A stretch of 27,489 nucleotides of DNA from Rs1 sp036960485 (GTDB lineage Bacteria > Pseudomonadota > Gammaproteobacteria > Pseudomonadales > Balneatricaceae), in contig JBALXS010000066.1 of the NCBI GenBank assembly GCA_036960485.1, positions 1-27,489 on the forward strand, read 5' to 3'. The position numbers and the translations under genes were made by a program. The stretch's first letter is position 1, and every line of letters starts with the position of its first letter. Of the stretch, positions 7,651 to 16,066 are shown in pieces. The notes beneath the pieces are model-generated. The model was not told the DNA's origin. It ran no database searches and saw only the letters and a program-made list of their open reading frames with translations.

Positions 7651-8304
7651 TTGCAAACAATAATTAAAGATACCCATTCCTCTCCAGATGCTGCTGTGAT
7701 ATGGCTACATGGGTTAGGTGCAGATGGAAACGATTTTGTTCCTGCGATACCTCATTTGCAGTTAGCCCAGGATTTGAAAGTACGTTTTGTGTTCCCCAGT
7801 GCGCCAGAGCGAGCAGTAACTATCAATAACGGCATGCAGATGCGTTCTTGGTATGATATTAAGGCAATGTTGCCACAAAGGGTTACCGATGAGCAGCAGC
7901 TACAAGAATCCGTTGAGCAGATGGCGCAGTTGGTCGCAGATTTAGTTGATCAGGGTATTGCGGCAAAAAGAATAATTGTCGTAGGTTTTTCTCAAGGTGG
8001 AGCGGTTGCTTATGAGCTCGCATTGACAACAAGTTCCAATGTTGCAGGTGTTGCTGCTATGTCAACCTACTTGCCAAGATCTTTAACTGGTGAGCAGTGT
8101 TTAGCGGGCAGATCTTTAGCTATACTATCTATTCATGGGGATCACGATAATGTAGTGCCTTGTGCGTTAGGTGAAAATGGCGTAGCTCAACTAAAAGATT
8201 TGGGTTTCAACCCTCAGTGGCATACCTTTGCTATGGATCACGAAGTGACAACTGCTTCATTAATGTTATTAGGTGAATGGATCACCGCTCAATTGGCGAA
8301 TTAA
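7651..8304 (+). CDS. carboxylesterase / phospholipase (Abhydrolase_2 family)
   Basis: Serine hydrolase of the alpha/beta fold, in the group of bacterial carboxylesterase II and eukaryotic acyl-protein thioesterase. The 217 aa carry the whole triad: nucleophile S114 in GFSQGGA, D166 in HGDHDNVVP and H197 in MDHEV. The oxyanion region WLHGLGADGNDF (residues 18-29) and the RSWYDI block (65-70) are typical of the family. It starts with TTG at 7651, supported by GGAG at 7641-7644; no in-frame ATG lies near. There is no signal peptide, so it is cytosolic. Only 3 nt separate it from the FKBP gene, so they are probably cotranscribed. The natural substrate is unknown. Confidence 0.9.
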   Translation: MQTIIKDTHSSPDAAVIWLHGLGADGNDFVPAIPHLQLAQDLKVRFVFPSAPERAVTINNGMQMRSWYDIKAMLPQRVTDEQQLQESVEQMAQLVADLVDQGIAAKRIIVVGFSQGGAVAYELALTTSSNVAGVAAMSTYLPRSLTGEQCLAGRSLAILSIHGDHDNVVPCALGENGVAQLKDLGFNPQWHTFAMDHEVTTASLMLLGEWITAQLAN

Positions 8305-8307
8305 ATC

Positions 8308-8742
8308 ATGCAAATAAATCAAGAATGTACCGTGTCATTTCACTATTCCTTGTTAAATGAAAAAGGCGAAGTCGTCGATACATCAAAAGATCAAGAGCCA
8401 GTGTCTTTCGAAACCGGTAAAGGGAAAATAATACCTGGCTTAGAAAAAGGTATGCAGGGAAAGTCTATTGGCGATAAGTTCCAATTGAAGATCAAAGCAG
8501 ACGATGGTTATGGGCAGTGGGATGAAGAAAAAGTCTATGATATTGATGCGGGAATATTTTCTGGTATGGATGATCTAGAAGTAGGCTTGATGTGCGAAGT
8601 AACTAATCCTCAAGGAGAGAAGGAGTTAGTAACCGTGGTTGAGATTTCAGACGAGCTTATTACTGTTGATGCTAATCACCCATATGTGGGAAATGATTTA
8701 AAGTTTTCGATTGAAATAGTCAATGTAACTAAAAATAATTAA
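8308..8742 (+). CDS. FKBP-type peptidyl-prolyl isomerase, SlyD-like
   Basis: The 144-aa protein has a split FKBP domain with an inserted IF (chaperone) flap of the SlyD type. FKBP part 1 is VSFHYSLLNEKGEVVDTS...VSFETGKGKIIPGLEKGMQGKSIGDKF; the flap runs about residues 70-120 (DDGYGQWDEEKVYDI...VTVVEISDELITVDANHPYVG); the closing strand is DLKFSIEIVNVTK. This role usually gives prolyl isomerase and holdase activity in the cytosol. The His/Cys/Asp-rich metal-binding tail of E. coli SlyD is absent, so nickel delivery is unlikely. It starts 3 nt after the esterase stop with no strong ribosome-binding site, which suggests translational coupling. A terminator follows. Confidence 0.9.
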   Translation: MQINQECTVSFHYSLLNEKGEVVDTSKDQEPVSFETGKGKIIPGLEKGMQGKSIGDKFQLKIKADDGYGQWDEEKVYDIDAGIFSGMDDLEVGLMCEVTNPQGEKELVTVVEISDELITVDANHPYVGNDLKFSIEIVNVTKNN

Positions 8743-8822
8743 CGTGAAAAGCTATTAAGGTCAATAAATAACGAGTATTAGAATGTACTAGGTTATTTCA
8801 AGAATACATTAAAATTACTATC

Positions 8823-8850
8823 AGGCGGCCAATTTGGCTGCCTTTTTTTT
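8823..8850 (+). terminator. rho-independent terminator of the esterase-FKBP unit
   Basis: The stem AGGCGGCC (8823-8830) / GGCTGCCT (8836-8843) has eight pairs including one G-T wobble, a 5-nt loop AATTT and eight T residues at 8843-8850. It lies about 80 nt after the FKBP stop codon. Confidence 0.9.
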
Positions 8851-8935
8851 GCCTTTTAAAAAGTATTACTTACACAATTGTAGCGCGTCGTAATTGATAT
8901 GAGCTGCTATGTCATTTAGCTAGCGCAATAAGCTA

Positions 8936-9193
8936 TTAGACTTTTTCTTTCCATTCTAAATCACCTATATGCACGTTCAGCCACTCAAAGCCAATGCGTT
9001 TAGCAACAGCTGACGCGCCATCTAAACTTCTGAATTCTCTTTCTTGATTGCCGCGTTGTAAGTCTAAGGTCATTACATTGTCATCTTTAGTGACAAATTT
9101 CAGCGTCCAGCCGCGAGACATAGAAATAGGAATAGCTTGGCATGAATCGAAAACACTAGCGTTGAAAAGCAATTTTATTTCTTTTTCTTGCAT
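8936..9193 (-). CDS. small conserved hypothetical protein (85 aa)
   Basis: I chose ATG at 9193 because GGAG lies eight bases upstream; an upstream start at 9220 would add nine residues. The protein has no signal peptide or membrane segment. The pattern of short beta-strands (GWTLKFVTKDDNVMTLDLQRG) followed by a helix (REFRSLDGASAVAKRIGF) and a final strand (EWLNVHI) resembles small one-domain alpha/beta proteins seen in marine gammaproteobacteria; function is not known to me. It is a lone gene between the terminator and an AT-rich stretch. Confidence 0.65.
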   Translation of the reverse strand: MQEKEIKLLFNASVFDSCQAIPISMSRGWTLKFVTKDDNVMTLDLQRGNQEREFRSLDGASAVAKRIGFEWLNVHIGDLEWKEKV

Positions 9194-9433
9194 GATCTTA
9201 ACTCCATATAGATTAATCAAAATTACAAATTAAGTATAGCAATTTATTGCTGAAATAACAAACATATATAGTAATTATTTATTAAGTAACTAGTTGTTTT
9301 AAAACAAAATAATAAATAATACTAAAATATATATCGAGTAATATTGATATATATTTTTATGAGAGCTGATATGTCAAAAAGTTATTTATGATATGTTAAA
9401 AATAATTAAGAATGAATCAGCAATAGTAAGTGA

Positions 9434-9710
9434 ATGAGCAAATATCACCTTAGAAAGAAAGTATTAAAAGAGCAGGAATTGTTTGAGTGTCAGCGATATT
9501 TATCTAGCGGGGGCGCATTTGAAGATATCTATCTTGAGTGGGATAAAGCAGTCGCATATTTCTTGAGAAAGTTTAAAATGCGCCAAGACAGTTCTATTGG
9601 CTGAAATAGATAGAATGAGCTGGTTTAAGCTTGAAAAGTTAGCAGCAAAAAAATACCAGGTACTTGCATCACAGGGATTGCTAAGCAAAGCGCTTTATTT
9701 GTTTATCTAG
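9434..9710 (+). pseudogene. frameshifted small ORF abutting a palindromic repeat
   Basis: ATG 9434 opens a 56-codon frame (MSKYHLRKKVLKEQELFECQ...) that stops with TGA at 9602. The +1 frame is open from about 9559 and continues with VLLAEIDRMSWFKLEKLAAK...LSKALYLFI to TAG at 9708. Both halves look like one charged, helical protein of about 91 residues broken by a net +1 shift near 9560-9600. The final G of the TAG is the first base of the repeat at 9710-9775, so the original C-terminus may have been lost too. No good ribosome-binding site is visible. The alternatives are a sequencing error, or a genuine 56-aa protein (9434-9604). Confidence 0.45.
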
Positions 9711-9775
9711 CAGCCTGTCAGGTTTGACCGATCGTAGCGAGAAAAAGTAGATTTCTGTTAAGTCCGACAGGCTGC
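9710..9775. repeat. palindromic repeat element (REP/MITE-like)
   Basis: Perfect 10-bp arms GCAGCCTGTC (9710-9719) and GACAGGCTGC (9766-9775) enclose 46 nt that contain further small dyads (GGTTTGACC; AGAAA...TTTCT). The GC-rich arms stand out against AT-rich surroundings. This is the layout of a short interspersed palindromic element. No second copy and no transposase is in the window. Confidence 0.5.
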
Positions 9776-9981
9776 AGAACCTTGAATGAAGAATACAGCC
9801 GTTATAGTGCTCTTAGAATAAATCACGTAAAAGCCGCAAACTATTACTTCGAATCGTTAAACAGGTTTGTTTTGTAATACGTAGATGTATTGAGCTCAGT
9901 TTTTGCATCGTTTTTATTTATACATCAACTAGTTCATCAAATGTTTTTTGAATATCAATCCTGGAGTTAAAGAAAATTTAT

Positions 9982-10581
9982 ATGCTATGGCTTGTAGTGC
10001 TGCCGCCCTTTGTTTTGTTTTGTACTTTTTATTATTTCAATTGCGTCAAGAGGATAACTGTAACTCGCAAGCAAGAAACAGAGGCAGCTTTGATTCCTGG
10101 ATATCAGTTTAATAATGCAGAACGTGCTTTTTTAAAGGTGCTAGAAAAAGGAGTAGGTTCAAATTATTATGTAATAGGAAAGGTGAAAGCCTTTGATTTA
10201 CTACAGGTAGAGAGCCGCGTTAAGATCATCAGCGAAGGTGCGCATAAGCTGTTTGCTAACTATATCTTTGACTATGTTGTCTGCGAGATAAGTACTAATA
10301 AAATTGTTTGTGCCGTTGAGCTTGATAAAATGTTAAATGTGAAGCGAAGCTGGCTCTTGCAGCGTAAAAAAAATTTGATAAATGCATTAATGCAAGATTA
10401 TTGCCTGCGCAGCGGTTTATCACGCCTGCAGGTAACAGAGCAAAGAGGTTATATGCTCAATGAGCTGATAGAAAGGTTTGAAGCTGTTATTGAAAACAAT
10501 ACAGCTAATGACATACCTAATGCTGAGTCAAATGATAGCAAAAATGAGAATGTAGCATCCGTTGATGGCTATGTGCTTTAA
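9982..10581 (+). CDS. membrane-anchored DUF2726 protein (copy 1)
   Basis: The 199-aa protein has one N-terminal hydrophobic segment (about residues 2-19), then a cytosolic DUF2726 domain at about 42-150: FNNAERAFLKVLEKGVG, VIGKVKAFDLL, FDYVVCEISTNKIVCAVELDK. DUF2726 is, as I remember, placed in the PD-(D/E)XK nuclease-like superfamily. The Asp of FDYVV and the E-x-D of VELD would be the acidic residues, though a canonical ExK lysine is not evident. Residues 170-199 form an Asn/Asp/Ser/Glu-rich tail. A GGAG lies about 15 nt upstream of the ATG. It is a single gene converging on rapA, and a second, diverged copy sits at 26785-27378. Confidence 0.75.
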   Translation: MLWLVVLPPFVLFCTFYYFNCVKRITVTRKQETEAALIPGYQFNNAERAFLKVLEKGVGSNYYVIGKVKAFDLLQVESRVKIISEGAHKLFANYIFDYVVCEISTNKIVCAVELDKMLNVKRSWLLQRKKNLINALMQDYCLRSGLSRLQVTEQRGYMLNELIERFEAVIENNTANDIPNAESNDSKNENVASVDGYVL

Positions 10582-10694
10582 ACAAAATGATTCTCTAGTT
10601 TAAGAGCTGCGGTTACCAATAAATAGTTGGACTTTTAGGAGGATGTTATAAAGAAAACGCATATGTATTTATATAAGTGCGCTTGCTTGAATAA

Positions 10695-10724
10695 TTGTTA
10701 AATCACCGATCGGTGATTTAACAA
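10695..10724. repeat. 30-bp perfect palindrome between convergent genes
   Basis: All 15 base pairs of symmetry hold, centred between 10709 and 10710, with core ATCACCGATCGGTGAT. It lies 113 nt after the DUF2726 stop and 26 nt beyond the rapA stop. Position suggests a bidirectional hairpin terminator for convergent genes. However, no run of T follows on either strand, so a protein-binding site or cruciform is an alternative. Confidence 0.7.
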
Positions 10725-10750
10725 ATAAAATGTAGAAGAAAGTAAAAAAC

Positions 10751-13669
10751 TTACCCTGTCACCACAATTATACGAATGGCTTCAAGCTTGAGTTGTAAGC
10801 TTGCAGCGTACTTTTGTAATGCAAGATGTGCCTCACGTTGATATTCAATTTCTGACTCACGAATATTAGGATTAACCTTAGCTAGTGCTTGTAAGCGGGC
10901 TATCTCTGCTTCCATTTGATGATTAATTTTACTCAGTGCTTTTGTAATCATATCTGGTTGCTGTGTTTTCGCAATATTTTCAACTTTTACAATCTGTTGC
11001 TCTATCTGGTTTCTAGCGTGCTTGATAAGGTTTTGCGCGCTCTTTTTCGGTACCTTTTTAGATAGCGCATGAATGTTATCAGCACTGATAATAGCAGAGA
11101 GATCATTATCGTTAGAATCAAGCAACACACGATGAATGCCTTGCTCTATATAGCGGTTTAGCTGTAGCGATTTAGGTGCAGCGCAATGAGGGGTGAAAAT
11201 AGCTTCAATAAGCAGCGAGCCTTCTTTTATTGGCGGTAACTGCAGTGTGCAAAATGAGGTATTTCCATAATCGCCACTAAGCATCATATCGATAGCACCC
11301 GTCACAAGTGGATGTTCCCATGTGAGGAATTGTAAATCATCTCTTGATAATGCGTGATCTTTATCCCACGTCGCGCTTACGCCATCTTCTGTTAGCCCTG
11401 GGAAGTGATGTGTACGCATATGATCACCTGGGTGCAAGGTGAAGCTGTAAGCGTCGTAAGGTTGTATTTCAACGCCGAAGTAATCACACATGTCTTCGAT
11501 GTATTTGGCTAGAACTTGTGGTGTGTAAGCATCTTCAATATCGTCTAAAACCTTCTGAGCGGGAATTGCTCTACAAGAATTTAATTCTAATATTTTATCA
11601 CGGCCTTGTTGCAGTTTTTCTTCAAGCGCAACTCGCGCGCCGCAAGTAGCTGTTATTAACTGCTGTATTTCAGATTCGTCACAAGAATTAAAACACTGCA
11701 GTAATTTTTGTTCAAAACTGTTAAATAATTGCATGCCAATTGAGCAACTTTGCTCGAAAGCATTACAGCCTTGATGATACCAATCTAGCAGTACTTGTTG
11801 TGCACTGTTTTCGTAATAAGGCACATGTATTTGAACATTGTTTTGCTGGCCAATACGATCTAATCGACCGATGCGCTGCTCCAGCAAATCAGGGTTTAGA
11901 GGCAGGTCAAAAAGCACGATTTTACTGGCAAACTGGAAGTTTCTTCCTTCGCTACCTATTTCAGAGCAAATAAGAATTTGCGCGTTATCTTCTAGATTTG
12001 CAAAGTAAGCTGCAGCTCTATCTCGATTAATGAGCGACATCCCTTCATGGAAAGAAGCAGAGCGAATTCCCTCGCGTAACCGTAAATGATCTTCTAAGGC
12101 AATAGCCGTTTCAGCACTGGCGCAGATAAGTAATATTTTTTCGTAACGAAACTCTTTTAACCAATCTATTAACCAATTAACTCGAGGATCATTGTGGAGC
12201 CAATCTTGTCCTAAAATAAGTTCTGGATGTAGCTTTTCGATACCTGATACTTCAAGGGCTATCGCGTCATAAAGATCAGGTTTAGCTAATGAGTGCGCAT
12301 GTAATTCACGTGCTGGAAAGCCCGTAATTGCAGCGCGGGTGTTACGAAACAATACGCGTCCAGTACCGTGCTGATCAAGTAACTGATCAACAGTATCCTG
12401 AATAATTTCAGTGCTATCTTGTTTGGCTTTAAGTTGTAGTTTGATCTGCTCGAATTGCTCAGTACTTAAGTATTTTTGCAGTGAATCATCAAATTCGCCA
12501 GCAATAAGCTTATGCTGTGCATCTGTTGCTAGTAGCGCTTCAATAAACTGGCTTAAAGGGCGATAATCTTGTTCTTCGTCTTTAAATTTTTGTAAATCAT
12601 AATAGCGATCAGGATCAAGCAGGCGCAGCCTCGCAAAGTGACCTTCAACCCCGAGTTGTTCAGGCGTTGCAGTAAGTAGTAATAGCCCAGCAGTGTGTTT
12701 TGCTAGATCTTCAATCAGTTGATATTCTGTGCTAACTTGTGTTTCGCTCCACTGTAAGTGATGCGCTTCATCAACGATGAGTAAATCCCAAGTCGCAGCT
12801 TGTGCTTGTTCAACTCTGTGTGGGTTTTGTGCAAGAAACTCTAACGAGCAAAGTATTAACTGCGAGCTTTCAAAAGGGTTAACGTCTAACAGTTCATCGG
12901 GAATAACATCTGATTCAAAAAGGTCTAAATCAATATCCGGCATTTTATCTTCAATGGCTAAACAGCGCGGTTCATCCAAAATGGTGTACATCAAATTAAA
13001 ACGGCGTAGCATTTCAACTAACCATTGATGTACTAGTGAATCAGGAACAATAATAAGAATGCGTTGGGCGCGTTCAGTCATGAGCTGTTGATGTAATATC
13101 AAACCTGCTTCTACTGTTTTTCCAAGGCCTACTTCATCGGCAAGTAATACTCTTGGCGCGTGTCTGTTAGCAACTTGGGATGCAATATAAAATTGATGAG
13201 GTAATGGCTGAACTCTAGGGCCTAATAAGCCACAAACGCCAGATTGCTGGTGGCGATGTTGATGCTCTAAGGTTGCTATTCTTAATTTGAAGGATTTTAA
13301 CTTATCGATTTGGCCGGCAAAAAGTCTATCTTGTGGTTTACTAAAGTGTACAAAGCTATCTAGATCAATTTCATCGAGTGAAACCTGTTCGCCTTGTGAA
13401 TCGGAACATTGGTAGATAAAACAGCTCTCTTCTTCAATACGAGCAATAATAGTGTAAGCACTACCTTGCTGGTCTGAAATGCTTTCTCCAACATTGTAAA
13501 TAACGCGGCTTAGTGGCGCGTTATCAGAAGCGTATGTTCTGCGCTCACCAACGGCTGGGAAGCTAACTTCAATACGGCGGTTTTCGCTAACAACGATAAT
13601 GCCTAAACCTAATTCTGATTCCGTGTTACTGATCCAGCGTTGGCCTGGTACAAACTCTTCAATTTTCAT
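10751..13669 (-). CDS. rapA: RNA polymerase-associated ATPase RapA (HepA)
   Basis: RapA is a Swi2/Snf2 ATPase bound to RNA polymerase that promotes its recycling after termination. The 972-aa protein is full length (E. coli 968). The N-terminal Tudor-like part opens with PGQRWISNTESELGLG; then come Walker A DEVGLGKT (178-185), DEAH (300-303), LLLTATPEQLG (motif III region), CSEIGSEGRNFQFAS and the arginine-finger motif QRIGRLDRIGQ, and the C-terminal RapA domain ending KLEAIRIIVVTG. SWEHPLV-like TWEHPLVTGAIDMML is also conserved. The start is ATG 13669 with AGG nearby. The gene lies 132 nt downstream of the glycosyltransferase gene on the same strand; cotranscription is possible but not shown. 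Confidence 0.98.
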   Translation of the reverse strand: MKIEEFVPGQRWISNTESELGLGIIVVSENRRIEVSFPAVGERRTYASDNAPLSRVIYNVGESISDQQGSAYTIIARIEEESCFIYQCSDSQGEQVSLDEIDLDSFVHFSKPQDRLFAGQIDKLKSFKLRIATLEHQHRHQQSGVCGLLGPRVQPLPHQFYIASQVANRHAPRVLLADEVGLGKTVEAGLILHQQLMTERAQRILIIVPDSLVHQWLVEMLRRFNLMYTILDEPRCLAIEDKMPDIDLDLFESDVIPDELLDVNPFESSQLILCSLEFLAQNPHRVEQAQAATWDLLIVDEAHHLQWSETQVSTEYQLIEDLAKHTAGLLLLTATPEQLGVEGHFARLRLLDPDRYYDLQKFKDEEQDYRPLSQFIEALLATDAQHKLIAGEFDDSLQKYLSTEQFEQIKLQLKAKQDSTEIIQDTVDQLLDQHGTGRVLFRNTRAAITGFPARELHAHSLAKPDLYDAIALEVSGIEKLHPELILGQDWLHNDPRVNWLIDWLKEFRYEKILLICASAETAIALEDHLRLREGIRSASFHEGMSLINRDRAAAYFANLEDNAQILICSEIGSEGRNFQFASKIVLFDLPLNPDLLEQRIGRLDRIGQQNNVQIHVPYYENSAQQVLLDWYHQGCNAFEQSCSIGMQLFNSFEQKLLQCFNSCDESEIQQLITATCGARVALEEKLQQGRDKILELNSCRAIPAQKVLDDIEDAYTPQVLAKYIEDMCDYFGVEIQPYDAYSFTLHPGDHMRTHHFPGLTEDGVSATWDKDHALSRDDLQFLTWEHPLVTGAIDMMLSGDYGNTSFCTLQLPPIKEGSLLIEAIFTPHCAAPKSLQLNRYIEQGIHRVLLDSNDNDLSAIISADNIHALSKKVPKKSAQNLIKHARNQIEQQIVKVENIAKTQQPDMITKALSKINHQMEAEIARLQALAKVNPNIRESEIEYQREAHLALQKYAASLQLKLEAIRIIVVTG

Positions 13670-13801
13670 GTTCTAACCTATTTACTGTCTAAATTATGTG
13701 CGCATGGTGTTTTGAGTAATCTGCACTGGGAAGAAGTGGGGATTTTCAAAACTAGCTTGATGTGAGCAGAAACCTATTAAGATGAGATTCAAGGTTTCAT
13801 T

Positions 13802-15175
13802 CTACTTTAAATTACTATTTTTGGCTGCTATCCATTGCGCCATATATTTTGTACTTTTGTGGTGATGATGGCGCAGCATCATTCCTGTGAAGTTGTTTAA
13901 ACGCAATGCAATTAAGTCTTTTTGCAGCGCGCCAATAGCTGCTTCTAATTGCACACTTAAGTGTGTTTTATTGTAATGAGTATCTATAATTGTAGCGCCT
14001 TTATCAGACGCTTGCTGCCAAAGTGCTGCACAATGGTAAAGTTCGACAGCCGCTTTAGCGATATCATTACTTGAGTTATGAATAGCACCGGGCCAGCTAA
14101 AATCACCGTGCATCGATTCAGCTCCCACGCTAGTGGTAATGCTTGGTGTTGAGCAGAGCATTGCATCGGTAAACTTACCTTTAATGCCCGCGCCAAATCG
14201 AATCGGCGATAGGCATATGCGCGCTTGGGAAAGTACTTCAAAAGCATCTTCAGCCCAGCCTTGTACATAAAATCCTTGTTTAGGGTTGTGTAAGCTAGTT
14301 GCTTTTTTGGGAGGATAAGCGCCAAATATATGTAATTGAGCTTCTGGCATAAGTTTACGAATTTTTGGCCAAATAGCTTGTTTAAGCCACAAAATAGTAT
14401 CCCAGTTTGGTGCGTGACGAAAATTACCAATAGTGACAAAATGTGCTCTTTGGGCAAAAGTAGGCAGTGCGTTTAAAGCCTTATTACAACGTTCGGTAGC
14501 AGTATCATCGTCAGTCTTGTTGTCATTAAAATAAAGTGCTTCAAGCATGAAGGGTAAGTGTAATAACAATGCTTGAGGGACGTTAAATTTTTGAGTCAGT
14601 AAATGGATTTCAAATTTTGAAATCATCAATGTTAGATCACAACGTAAAATAGCCGCGATTTCTCGCTGGCACACATCTGTTGTAACCATTATTTGATAAA
14701 CGATATCTAAGTGATCAAACTGAAGATCAATTTCACGATTAGCTTTAAGTGCCAATTTTAATAGTTGGTGGCGAGCTTCGCGTAAGCTATGCAGATCTTC
14801 GGTATCTAAAATGCGGATGCAATTTGGACACTGTTGTTCAACTCGCCAACCAAATTGCTCTTCCATCATAAATCGATCAAACAGCACCAGCTCAGGCTGT
14901 AATTCATTGATCCAGTGATCAAAGCTTTCACAGTTAAGCTCAATGTTATGCTCTTCAATATCTAACGTATTGAGTTGCACTCTATGCTCGCCTAATTGTG
15001 CAGGGCTGGCAAAAATAACGCGCTGGCTTGTTTGTTTGAAAAACGCCAATAATTGCAGCATGCGTGAGCCCGCAGCTGACGAGTTAGGCTCTGGCCAAAC
15101 ATAACCAATAACGACCACGGTTGATAAAGTTTGCATGGTAGCTAAAACTTGATTCCTAGATATAGATAAGGACAT
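13802..15175 (-). CDS. glycosyltransferase, GT4-like (group 1)
   Basis: The 457-aa protein has a GT-B layout. The N-terminal half starts with a beta strand and a Gly/Ser loop (VVVIGYVWPEPNSSAAGSRML), and FDRFMMEEQFGWRVEQQ and DTEDLHSLREARH (residues 124-136) are well-defined blocks. The C-terminal half has TIGNFRHAPNWD and FGAGIKGKFTDAM (327-339), the nucleotide-sugar-binding region, with Asp where many GT4 enzymes have Glu, then TTSVGAESM. It lacks membrane segments. There is a run of four His at 436-439 near the C-terminus. ATG 15175 or ATG 15136 could be the start; neither has a strong ribosome-binding site. The sugar and acceptor are unknown, and no sugar-biosynthesis or polysaccharide genes lie nearby. 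Confidence 0.8.
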   Translation of the reverse strand: MSLSISRNQVLATMQTLSTVVVIGYVWPEPNSSAAGSRMLQLLAFFKQTSQRVIFASPAQLGEHRVQLNTLDIEEHNIELNCESFDHWINELQPELVLFDRFMMEEQFGWRVEQQCPNCIRILDTEDLHSLREARHQLLKLALKANREIDLQFDHLDIVYQIMVTTDVCQREIAAILRCDLTLMISKFEIHLLTQKFNVPQALLLHLPFMLEALYFNDNKTDDDTATERCNKALNALPTFAQRAHFVTIGNFRHAPNWDTILWLKQAIWPKIRKLMPEAQLHIFGAYPPKKATSLHNPKQGFYVQGWAEDAFEVLSQARICLSPIRFGAGIKGKFTDAMLCSTPSITTSVGAESMHGDFSWPGAIHNSSNDIAKAAVELYHCAALWQQASDKGATIIDTHYNKTHLSVQLEAAIGALQKDLIALRLNNFTGMMLRHHHHKSTKYMAQWIAAKNSNLK

Positions 15176-15662
15176 AAATAGCGGGAAGACCTAGTAGAAA
15201 AACACAAAGAAAAATTAAAATAATAAACGCTATTTTACTATACTCAATGAATCGAATAAAAGCTTAATTGCGCCGCTTAGCTAAGGAAGTGCCTCGTTGG
15301 CGATTTTATTAAAAATGTAGAGTGCGCAGCCAGGTGATGATCAGTAGCAAAACCAATAGCATTAAAGTGTATAAGTTTCATATTCAATGAAATACATCGC
15401 TAGTGATAGGTTTTATATTTGATATATGCTATTAGTTCGTTAGCGAAGACTTATTCATAAATGAAATTGAAATGGTTATAGTCATGAAGCTCTGGCAGCG
15501 CTAAAAGCTGTAGCTTGTGGTAATTGTTCTAGATGAAGGTAATTGTTTTTAACGCTTGCAAATGAAAGGCTCTTTGAGTGACTAGCGAAAGTTAATGGAT
15601 TATCCAATATCAATATTAAGAATAAAACAAATAATAGTATAGATTAATAAAAAAGGTGACAG
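15176..15662. other. intergenic region between divergent genes
   Basis: This 487-nt AT-rich stretch holds the start regions of the glycosyltransferase gene (-) and the SCP2 gene (+). The only repeat noticed is the direct 10-mer GGTAATTGTT at 15519-15528 and 15538-15547, 19 nt apart, about 115 nt before the SCP2 gene; it could be a tandem regulator site or chance. No gene was found on either strand. Confidence 0.4.
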
Positions 15663-15983
15663 ATGTTAGATTTAGAAAAGCTATTTGGCAAAATTCAGCA
15701 ACGTTTTAATACCAGCGCCGCGCAAAATATTAGTGCTATTTTTCAATATAACTTATCGCAAGAGCAAAGTTTTAGTTGCGAAATAAAAGATGGGCGATGT
15801 GTTTTAGAGCAAGGTACACACGGATCTGCGGATATTACTTTAGCGCTTAGCGGTGATTTGTTATCAAGTATTGTCTCTGGTGAGGAGGACGCACTGCAAG
15901 CTTTTATGGAAGGAAGAATTGTCGCACAGGGCGACTTGTCATTAGCACCTACTTTAGCCAGTTTGTTTGCACCAAAGGCTTAA
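15663..15983 (+). CDS. SCP2 sterol-binding-domain protein
   Basis: The 106-aa protein is almost entirely one SCP-2 lipid-binding domain. It has an N-terminal helix (LEKLFGKIQQRF), the strand-turn-strand IFQYNLSQEQSFSCEIKDGRCVLEQG, then ADITLALSGDLLSSIVSGEEDALQAFMEGRIVAQGDLSLAPTLASLF; the AFMEGRI.GQGDL-type segment is the family hallmark. Such small bacterial SCP2 proteins probably bind acyl-CoA or fatty acids in the cytosol. An AGGTG site lies five bases before the ATG. It is 83 nt upstream of fadD on the same strand, so a joint role in lipid uptake or activation is likely. Confidence 0.88.
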   Translation: MLDLEKLFGKIQQRFNTSAAQNISAIFQYNLSQEQSFSCEIKDGRCVLEQGTHGSADITLALSGDLLSSIVSGEEDALQAFMEGRIVAQGDLSLAPTLASLFAPKA

Positions 15984-16066
15984 TCGTTGGCCGTTAAATT
16001 GGCTAGTAGAATGAATAGCTATGAGTTTTATGGTGCTGTGGAGCTCACCGAATTAAAGGGTGAATT

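Noticed and set aside
9559..9604. Programmed -1 ribosomal frameshift linking the two halves of the small ORF
   Set aside because: The second half is in the +1 frame; the nearby TTTAAAA would be slippery only if read in that second frame.
13984..14457. 157-aa minus-strand frame inside the glycosyltransferase gene
   Set aside because: It lies wholly within the glycosyltransferase, has no family motif or ribosome-binding site, and the host frame has clear GT-B motifs.
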